Shown here: positions 22,663 through 30,420 of the stretch, piece after piece | How the letters are laid out: each line of letters opens with the position of its first letter | Numbering within the stretch: position 1 is the stretch's first letter | Source of the DNA: Collodictyon triciliatum | Taxonomy: Eukaryota; CRuMs | Direction of reading: 5' to 3' | Length of the DNA stretch: 30,420 nt | NCBI GenBank assembly: GCA_043381765.1 | Contig: JBHJMP010000266.1 | Location: 1 to 30,420, forward strand | Notes under the pieces: generated by a model | Told to the model about the DNA's origin: nothing | What the model saw: the letters and a program-made list of their open reading frames with translations, nothing else | Databases searched by the model: none | Made by a program: the position numbers and the translations under genes

Positions 22663-25600
22663 ATGTCGCAGACGATCGACCGCAAACTGATCCTCGCAGC
22701 ATTTGGACTGATGGCGACGGTGTTGCTCATCTTCCGACGCGAGCTGATGCCCTTTTTCTTCCACGAGTCCCCCCTGAAGGAGTTTGAGTTTCGCAGACCG
22801 CCACCCAACCTCGACAGCCTGACAAAATGTAGCGAACAAACCAAATCGCCTGTTTCGTTCTACCTGCTTTGCTTTTCTTTTGCGTTGGGCTCTTCACAAA
22901 ATGTTTTTTTTTTTTTTGAGTTTCAGATTCGCTTTCAAACCAGAACTGAAGCCCCATCCTGAAAGGATATATAATCCTTTTTTTTTTTTGTTTTTTGTTT
23001 TTTGTTTTTTGTTTTGTTTTCTTTTTTGTTTTCTTTTCTTTTTGGTTTCGTAAAATACATTATATATTGCTCTCACCTATACTCTGTCCTCTTTTTCGTA
23101 CAACTAAACCTGTAGCCCAAGGCGCGGCACCGACCAACGGAAAAACCTCTCTCTTGATCCAAGGCGCAAACTTCGGCAACGACGCCTCGCTTATCCACGT
23201 CAGTATCGGGGTCAACTACTGTACAAACATCCAGCTGGTGTCAGATACTAAGCTTACCTGTACGATCCCACCAGGAGTTGGCAAGGACCTTGCTGTCATT
23301 GTGGTTGTTAATGGTCTTGCCACTTCCAAGCCACTGTACTTCTCCTATGATGGTACTGAATTTACTCCTCACCTGTTCATTTTCATTTCCTCAGAATTCT
23401 TTTTTTATTTTTTTATTGATAGTGCTTTACCTTCTCTTCCCAGCAACTCACACTTAATTCGACTCTCAATCATCTTAGCCCCCAACATCATGAGTATCTC
23501 AACGGAAAAAGGCCCGACAGCTGGAAGACAGTCTCTGACTATTAATGGGAATAACTTCGGCCCTGAAGACACATGGGTCACAGGGTACATCGGCGAGTTC
23601 CGAAGCCCTAATACTCGTTGGCTAACTCCTAATGCTGTGGAAATGGTGACACCCAAAGGTTTTGGAAAGGACCTTTCCGTATACATCGTTGTTGGAGATC
23701 AAAAGAGCAACACTTTTAAGTACAGCTATGAAGGTTAGCTGAAAGTTGGATATTGCTTTCTGTCAATTTTGTGGGACAGTTGTGGCACGATAATAAACTG
23801 CTCATCCAATATATTCTCTTTTATTCTCCTCTATTTCCCTCTTTCCTCTTTCCTCTTTCCTCTTTCCTCTTTCTTTTTTTCTGTTCTGTTCCCCTTATTT
23901 CGATTCAAAGCCTTTCCTAATTCTATTTTGCTCCATATCATCTAATTATCTTAAGACAGAGGATTTTCTCGATGGCAATATTCTAAATCTATCGTTTTCT
24001 CCAAAGCACCCTCCATTGAGTCTATCAAGCCTGAGACTGGCCCAACGACGGGAGGCATCATTGTTACAGTCCGAGGAAGCAATTTCGGTCCCCGTTATTC
24101 CCTCCCTGTGGTCTCTGTTGGAGACAAAAACTGCATCTTTACCACCTGGAGAGAAGATGACCGCCTTGAATGCTCTCTCCCTGATGGAATCGGTCTGAAC
24201 AAAGCCGTTGTAGCGTCTGTTGGTGACCAGAAATCCACGGAGAAGATCAACTTCTCATACGATGGTTAGAATTTACGCAACGATTGAAAATTTATTAATC
24301 TTTTAGCGAAAATAAACCGTGTGTCGTGATGGTATCGTCTATGCCAAATCATAATCACTGAGCTGTATATATTATGTATTCGACTACGACAGCTAATTTA
24401 TCACCTCTTCACAACAGCACCCTCCATCAGCTCCATCAGCCCCATCAGTGGACCACCTGCTGGAAAGACACCTATCACAATCATGGGAACTAACTTTGGG
24501 CACATGGGCGACCCTGTTGTAAGTGCATACTTATTCTCTAATTCATGGAAGAAATGTATTAATATCACATCAAAATTAAGCGACACAGCATGACGAAATC
24601 CTTTTTTTTCTGTTATTAATATTTTTGCTACTGTGCGAGTACTTAACCCATGAATGCTTGACCTAAGGTCAAATTCTCCAGTGGGTCGTGTACTGTCAAG
24701 TCTGTCACCAACACTGAGATTGTTTGTGACACGCCAGCTGGAAAAGAAGGACAGACAAACGTTGTCGTCACTGTCGGGGGACAAGTGAACAACCCTCCTG
24801 CTGTTTGGTTCTATGGAGGCATGTCCTTATATTTGAAAGCTCATATTTGTTAAGACAGAGACCCACCAATCTGCAAACTACATCTATATTTATGTGAACA
24901 CTTAGATGCACGCATTCATACACTATATAGTCAGCAAGATTACCGAAATCATCCCATCCCATGGAAAGGCAACTGGCGGCTATCCCATCACCATTAAGGG
25001 GGCCATGCTTGGAGCATCTGATTCTGACATTCTCTCTATCACAATCGGAGACAAGCCTTGCCGTGGTGTTGAGTGGAAGAGCTCGTCTGAGTTGGTCTGC
25101 ACAGCACCTGCTGGTGCTGGAAAGAGCGGAGTTGTTGTACAGATCGGTGACCACAGCATTGAGTCATCCTTTACTTACGATGGTATTTCTTTCATTCAGA
25201 TATATGATTTCCTTTTAAAAAAAAAAACGAAACATACAAAAACAAAAGCAGTTATGATACTAGCCCCATCCTGTTAACGAATACTATATTTTTGTTTCCG
25301 ACCCAACCACGAAATTTTCAATCATCTACCGAAGATCCCACCATCACTATCGAATCGGTCAAATTCATCGACATTGACACTTTGGAGATCAAGGGCACCA
25401 ACATGGACCTGGAGGCTGATGTCGAGTTCCCATATGCCAAATGTTTTGTCAAGTATGTCCATCTCAAACCAAGGATCACTTGTACTTGTTTGCACCCTCT
25501 TCAGAATCTACCCTACCTACATACGTGTTTATTTATTTTTACTCTGACCGCGGGTCAAACTAATACGCAAATTCATGCATACCATCAGCGAAAGACTATC

Positions 25601-26809
25601 CCGACCAACAGATGGAATCCTCATTTGCGAGGTTCGACAGGAGAAGCTAGAGGCTGTCGTCAAGGACATGTCTGTTGTTGTATCTCTGGGTACAGTCAGC
25701 TCGAAACGCTTCGAACTTGGTACAGAGTCGCCATTTAGCCGCATGTTTTTTTTTGTTGTTTTTTGACCTATCTTTGATTTATAACAAAAAAAAAAAAAAA
25801 ACGTGTTGATAAGTCGTATCAACACCTTGACTCCAATCAACTGTCCGTCCAAACCCTCATATCCACAAATCTCAAGACAGCAATCCTTGATCGCTCTCGT
25901 GCTGTCTTTCCCATCCTCCCTTCCCTCTCTCCACACACATATAACTTTTCTCTCTCCTTATGCATGGATATTTCATCAGGAAAATGGACCCCCAACGACC
26001 CCGTTCCCAACCACGGACCCACCACCACAGCCACCATCACAGTCCCAGTTACATATCTCCCTCTCATCTCCCGCGGCAAGTACGATTGGATCTCCGTGGA
26101 AATCAATGACAAGGTCGCCGACATCACCGGAAGTGAAGCTGGAAAGCTCATAGTTACCCTGCGCCCAGCGGTATGTATCCAAACATCATAATACTTCTGG
26201 TGCTGCACACACACAAACCTCATCCTTTGTTCCCCATGCGCAACTTGAATATATTTATGCCTGTGATTTCGATTGCAACTTTTGTTGTCGTACCTCTGAT
26301 GATTAGTATTTTTTTTTCTCTAAATACTGTCCACTTGGCTTCCAGCAAACATCCACCTTGGACATCAAAATCTTGGTTGGCGAAACCAACATCGGGTCTG
26401 CCACCTTCAACTATGACGGTTTGCCTTTTTCGACTCTCTTTTTTCTTTCTCGTTCCTCATTATGACATCACGCTATAGCATCACTTGTATTCGCAATCTT
26501 GAATGCCTTTTACATGCATTTCATTTTGAATGATTTTTTTTCTTCTTCATTATAGCCCCCAAGGTTGACTCTGCATCCCTCAAAGACAACAAGATTACAG
26601 TCCTTGGACTTAACTTTGGCGGTGTGGACGCCAACGCTAAATTCGACTTTGAGCTCATCAACGTAAATGCGAACACAGACACACATGCATACCATTTTCA
26701 ATATCTATTGAGATTAGAGATTAGAGATTTGCTTAGTGACACCGCCCATCCTTCTCTATCTGTTTCGCTAGCTTCTTACACAGAGCATTATCTCTTCCTG
26801 CCCGCTTTT

Positions 26810-26884
<75 letters not shown>

Positions 26885-26996
26885 TTTGAAATTAAANNNN
26901 NNNNNNNNNNNNNNNNNNNNNNNNNNNNNNNNNNNNNNNNNNNNNNNNNNNNNNNNNNNNNNNNNNNNNNNNNNNNNNNNNNNNNNNNNNNNNNNN

Positions 26997-27037
<41 letters not shown>

Positions 27038-27242
27038 AAAAAAAAACAAAAAAAACAAAAAACAAAAAAAAAACAAAAAACAAAACAAAAACGCGTGTTT
27101 CCTTCTTCATGCAACAACCTCATGCATTCGACTTATTTTTCTTCCATTTTCTTCCCCTTCATACGAAATCTTCCAGGTCAAGACTTCCTACAACACCAAA
27201 ATGACGGTCCTGGGCTCAACCTTCCCCTTGAAAATCAACTAA
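22663..27242 (+). CDS. Membrane-anchored protein with eight TIG/IPT-like units, 13 exons
   Basis: Exons: 22663-22828, 23116-23352, 23479-23733, 24007-24264, 24418-24518, 24668-24818, 24931-25182, 25335-25452, 25589-25719, 25980-26170, 26346-26418, 26556-26662, 27177-27242. They give 701 aa. Residues 9-25 (LILAAFGLMATVLLIF) form one hydrophobic segment, a signal anchor or signal peptide. After it come about eight immunoglobulin-like TIG units of 79-88 aa. The first five are clear, with patterns such as GPTAGRQSLTINGNNFGP, GPTTGGIIVTVRGSNFGP and GPPAGKTPITIMGTNFGH, and usually end FxYDG or similar. Units 6-8 are degenerate and the last is short. Extracellular TIG proteins serve adhesion or recognition in some amoebae, but the role here is unknown. 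The exon 6 donor is GC. The last intron contains a 100-N gap, so a missing exon there cannot be excluded. Confidence 0.87.
22979..23040. repeat. (GTTTTTT)n-like array in TIG gene intron 1
   Basis: Short T-rich array, TTTTTTG units changing to TTTTG and TTTTC. Just upstream, AAAGGAT and ATCCTTT form a 7-bp hairpin at about 22961-22979. Confidence 0.85.
23841..23876. repeat. (CTTTCCT)n array in TIG gene intron 3
   Basis: About five copies of a 7-nt pyrimidine unit, with the C strand in the sense direction. Confidence 0.88.
23891..23910 (-). mobile_element. 18-nt-core micro-element, copy 7 (diverged)
   Basis: CCCCTTATTTCGATTCAAAG, one insertion away from the core CCTTTATTCGATTCAAAG, in the intron 23734-24006. 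It is preceded by a pyrimidine tract in place of a clean T tail. A target duplication is not clear. Confidence 0.55.
26808..27092. repeat. (TTTA)n, 100-N assembly gap, poly-A tract in the last TIG intron
   Basis: TTTA tetramers at 26808-26888, N at 26897-26996 (exactly 100, so probably a placeholder), then an A run with scattered C to 27092. The true length and content between the two repeats are unknown. The A-rich side breaks the otherwise T-rich sense pattern. Confidence 0.95.
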
Positions 27243-27578
27243 AGCCCCCGAGCCTCGCCCGATTAGCACCGTTGGACGACCCAATCGGCAACACCCTCTG
27301 CGCCAAACAAAAACTATCAACCTATTCCTGACATCCACATTTGCATTTACCCGGTGATATCCTCTAAGCTCTTCGCCTTCTATTGCGAAGCGCGCTGGAA
27401 TGCGTTGTGCTGGAAGCAAAGAAAAACGACATGAAAACAAAGAAATGCTTTTGCAACAAACCACAAAAGAAGAGAAAGGGATTTGGTCGTGGGTGATGCT
27501 TTGTATGTGTATGTGTGTTTGTCTTGTTGTTTTTTTATAGCCGCGCGGGTGTGAAAGGGAAGAAGCCAGGGCCTTGCT
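27243..27578. other. Tail-to-tail spacer between the TIG gene and DGAT2
   Basis: A 336-nt gap between convergent stop codons. No gene recognised; both 3'UTRs must fit or overlap here. Confidence 0.6.
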
Positions 27579-30185
27579 CTATTTGATGATGAGCTTGCGA
27601 TGGGGCCAGCCGTAGCTCTCGCAGTGCAGGTCGTAGAGGCGCTGCAGTTCCTGGAGGCACTTGTCGTGGTAGAACTGGATCTGCTCCTTGGTGGGGTTCT
27701 CCACGCGGGGGACGGCAATTGGACTGCCCATGAGGCCTGTGGGGGCGGGAGAAGAAGCGTGAGGGACGAGGAGTGAGAGAAGAGGAGTGAGAGAAAAATC
27801 CCCACCGAGAATGCGGACGCGGAAGGGGATGGGCAGGCCAAAGCGTCCCCAGAAGAACGTCAGGGAGAACTGCAGCTTGCGGGAGATGCTGGTGGGATGT
27901 TTGGTGAGGGATTCCGCGTAGGAAATGGTTTGATGGTGCTGTGGATGCATGTGAGAGTTTGTAAGGAGGGAAAAGAAGAAGAAGAAGGCGAAGGCATGAT
28001 GTCGTTGTGTGGTGGGGTAATGCGTGGGGGGTAATGTGTGTGGGCAGAGATAAAGTGAGATGCGCGTTTGGCAGACGTTTGCAATATCCCCCAGCGATCC
28101 GAGAAGCAGCGCAGTGTCTGAGGGGATGAATCACCAGGGGTTCAGAAAATTAAGGGATTTGTGAGTGCGATTGCAGTGAATACCATGGAAATGGGCGAGT
28201 TGTAAGTAAACGATTGATCTACTCTAATATCAGTGAATCGGGTTACTACTATCCTTGAATAAAAAAAAAGAAAATAAGCAAAATAAAGCAAAGCAAAATA
28301 AAGCAAAATAAAGCAAAATAAAGCAAAATAAAGCAAAGCAAAGCAAAATAAAATAAAGCAAAATAAAGCGAAACAAGCGGTGAAAATAAGGAAAGACAAA
28401 ATCATCAAGATCTGCACCTGGGTGTTTCCCACCAGATAGCAAGGGACAAGATATGATCCAGTGGTAAGAGCCAAACGAACGAATCCCTACCGGTGAATAT
28501 AGTATCAATATATAGTTACATTTCAATATACTCACTTCATTATCTTAAAATTAAATTGATTTCATAAGGATGTATCATTACAGTGCGACTGAGCCATATA
28601 ACTTCATCTTTATTATTTGTCTCAAAAAGCTCGGCAATGCCGCCACTAGGAAGTCCTAGAGAGTGCCCACTCAACAAAGCCTAATAAAAGAATTTGTTTA
28701 GAACTAACCATGATACTTGATACCGCGTGGCCTCACATGTATATTTTCGAGAGGGAAGAGGACGGATAAAGGACTGTTTAATAGCAATAATAGCAATAAT
28801 AGCAATAATAGCAATAATAGCAATAATAGCAATAATAGCAATAATAACAATATTTTTCTGTTTATATAATTACACCAGCCGCAGAGTCACGGGATGCGTC
28901 GATAGCGCCGAGTTGTTGGGCAACATAACGAAGGAGAGGAGTTCTTAACACGGCAGACGCTAAAAAGTGTTCGATATTGTGAGAACCAAACTAATTTTTG
29001 TTAGGATATGTGAACGAAAACAATCTTTCAAATGCATCCCTAATCGCCGGAGGGTTACCTACTAATCCATGGAATGTAACCCCGTATGTATATTGGAAGG
29101 CAGTAATCGCGAGGATGTTGCCTATTGTGCATGTAAAACCTTTAACGCCGTTTCGAAAAATGTTGCAAAGTGGCAAAAAACAAAAACGATAGTGTAGTAA
29201 ATAATTGAAATACACAAGATTTATCAAAATAAAATACCGATCGGGATGACGCCGTGGGGAGGTGCACAGAATATATATGAACTCTCTGTTCGTTGGAGTA
29301 GTTTGTTTTATAAAATTAAGATGAAAATAAATGGAAAGTATTTTTCAAAAAGGTCGAGATAGTGGATATATAAAGGATTTCAAAAAATGAAAAAGAAAAG
29401 GAGACAAGATAAAAAAAAGAGTTATTATGTGTGCTCATGAAACTGGAATCAGACTTGGATCTATTTTGTCAGTGGGAAGAACAGCCTTGAAGGAAAAATA
29501 TCTAAAAATAATGAGCCAAAGCTTCTTAAAGTGAACGACTGGAGGGGGCCAATAATCCTTGAGGGGATGAAGGGCCAATACAGCCAGCTAGTCATACATA
29601 AGGCCATGCGATTCATATGGGTAAGAATAAGTAAATTATAAGCGAAAAGAGTTTAATAAAGATGTTACCATGATAACACCCCAATTTATACCATTTTAAA
29701 AATACATGTTGATGTTGAAAATTAACAAACAACTCACCACGCAAACAACACCAAAAATATACCCAGTATGGTGAGAAAGGTAGTATATCAGAAAGAGAGT
29801 CCCAAGAGGAAATGATACATAGACACCAGGGATCGTAACTAAGAAGACAGCGATGCAAACCAACTGTAATTCAAGGGCATGCAGTAAGTTTTTGAAGCCG
29901 AAGGTTTTTATATCACTTACATGCTTTTTTTTAAAAATTTTTTGGCGCATTCATACAGCGACGCTGTTAAACAGAAAAAAGAAAAAGAAAAAGAAAAAAG
30001 AAAAAAAAGAAAAAAAAGAAAAAAAAGAAAAAAGAAAAAAAAGAAAAAAAGAAAAAGAAAAAAAGAAAAAGACAGGGACAGGAATGACAGAAAATAAATA
30101 ACAACAATATCAACAAAGTAGTTGAGAAATAAAATGAGGGACATCCTACGTGCTCTAAGGTGCTAAGTTTTTCCACCTTTTGCAT
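27579..30185 (-). CDS. DGAT2/MOGAT-family acyltransferase, 10 exons
   Basis: Predicted to transfer an acyl group from acyl-CoA to diacylglycerol (or monoacylglycerol) at the ER in storage-lipid synthesis. Exons, 5' to 3' on the minus strand: 30185-30150, 29863-29738, 29587-29455, 29285-29238, 29121-29063, 28990-28874, 28680-28582, 28486-28418, 27938-27806, 27736-27579. All phases agree and give 325 aa, within the family range. After a short N-terminus (MQKVEKLSTLEH), exon 2 encodes a hydrophobic hairpin-like segment. The active-site motif, usually HPHG, reads APPHGVIPIG, so the His of PHG is kept. Other family motifs: LGAIDASRDS, GGIAELFE, GFVRLALTTGSYLVPCY, GNTQ, FWGRFGLPIPFR, VPRVENPTKEQI, and C-terminal PHRKLIIK. 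The start Met and the 29455 donor (GTCTGA) are the less certain points. Confidence 0.93.
28262..28375. repeat. (AAAGCAAAAT)n minisatellite in a DGAT2 intron
   Basis: A 10-nt A-rich unit with 5-nt variants, in the intron 28417-27939. T-rich on the gene's sense strand. Confidence 0.93.
28780..28851. repeat. (TAGCAATAA)n 9-nt minisatellite in a DGAT2 intron
   Basis: Eight tandem 9-nt units in the intron 28873-28681. T-rich on the gene's sense strand. Confidence 0.95.
29974..30071. repeat. (A3-6 G)n low-complexity array in DGAT2 intron 1
   Basis: A-runs punctuated by single G, in the intron 30149-29864. Reads as U-runs with single C in the transcript. The Lys-rich and Phe-rich frames across it are artefacts. 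Confidence 0.93.
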
Positions 30186-30319
30186 CGAGTCCTTTTCAAA
30201 TTGACCGTCTGCAGTTGTTGGAGCGATCGAGTGCTGCTTGTACTGTCCAACACATACACACGGTACGTATCATTACCACAACGCCATCGTATAGATATGT
30301 ATATGTATTTTCTCTACAG
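30186..30319. other. Sequence upstream of the DGAT2 start
   Basis: The DGAT2 frame is open upstream of the Met at 30185 for at least 25 codons without another Met, so an extra 5' exon or a 5'UTR is possible. Nothing else is recognised. Confidence 0.4.
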
Positions 30320-30420
30320 GTGGGAAAAAAGAAAAAGAAAAAGAAAAAGAAAAAGAAAAAGAAAAAGAAAAAGAAAAAGAAAAAGAAAAAGAAAAAGAAA
30401 AAGAAAAAGAAAAAGAAAAA
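30320..30420. repeat. (GAAAAA)n microsatellite at the window edge
   Basis: About 16 hexamers running off the end of the window. Confidence 0.97.

Noticed and set aside
1-30420. tRNA genes
   Set aside because: Motifs resembling the T-loop (for example near 7630 and 17805) have no matching acceptor stem or A-box upstream.

Overview
The window is nuclear DNA from an intron-rich, AT-rich eukaryote, most likely a protist. Five spliced genes could be rebuilt by hand, with about 80 introns in 30 kb. Nearly all introns are GT-AG and a few are GC-AG. Exons are mostly 20-300 nt. All reconstructed joins keep frame, and the standard genetic code fits (TAA and TAG are used as stops). Introns and spacers are full of homopolymers, microsatellites and 9-14 nt minisatellites. 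The gene set (a soluble-type adenylyl cyclase, a TIG-repeat protein, SLC13, DGAT2 and CBP80) together with this repeat style would suit a rhizarian or foraminiferan such as Reticulomyxa. That placement is a guess, not something the sequence proves.

Layout. Positions 1-1042: TTTTG repeat and an unassigned leader. 1043-6418 (+): nuclear cap-binding protein subunit 1 (CBP80), 21 exons, about 750 aa. 6419-7634: spacer. 7635-16651 (+): soluble adenylyl cyclase-like protein with C1 and C2 cyclase domains, a P-loop NTPase and a TPR-like tail, about 29 exons and at least 1,520 aa. 16652-17327: tail-to-tail spacer filled by an 11-nt minisatellite. 17328-21133 (-): SLC13/DASS-type anion symporter, 12 exons, 589 aa. 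21134-22662: head-to-head promoter region. 22663-27242 (+): membrane-anchored protein with eight TIG-like units, 13 exons, 701 aa. A 100-N assembly gap lies in its last intron. 27243-27578: tail-to-tail spacer. 27579-30185 (-): DGAT2/MOGAT-family acyltransferase, 10 exons, 325 aa. 30186-30420: upstream sequence ending in a GAAAAA repeat. The genes have unrelated housekeeping or signalling roles, and nothing suggests a shared pathway.

The most unusual content is in the introns. A tiny element with an 18-nt core (CCTTTATTCGATTCAAAG on one strand, CTTTGAATCGAATAAAGG plus an A-tail on the other) occurs about seven times. Three copies are flanked by perfect 13-18 bp direct repeats that look like target-site duplications. 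A second insertion, with a 69-nt T run and a different short core, is flanked by an 18 bp duplication that copies the 5' splice site of a CBP80 intron. A 23-nt piece of U6 snRNA sits inside an intronic minisatellite of the cyclase gene. Together these suggest that very short RNAs are retroposed into introns here. Nearly all intronic repeats are T-rich on the sense strand of the host gene, whichever way the gene points.
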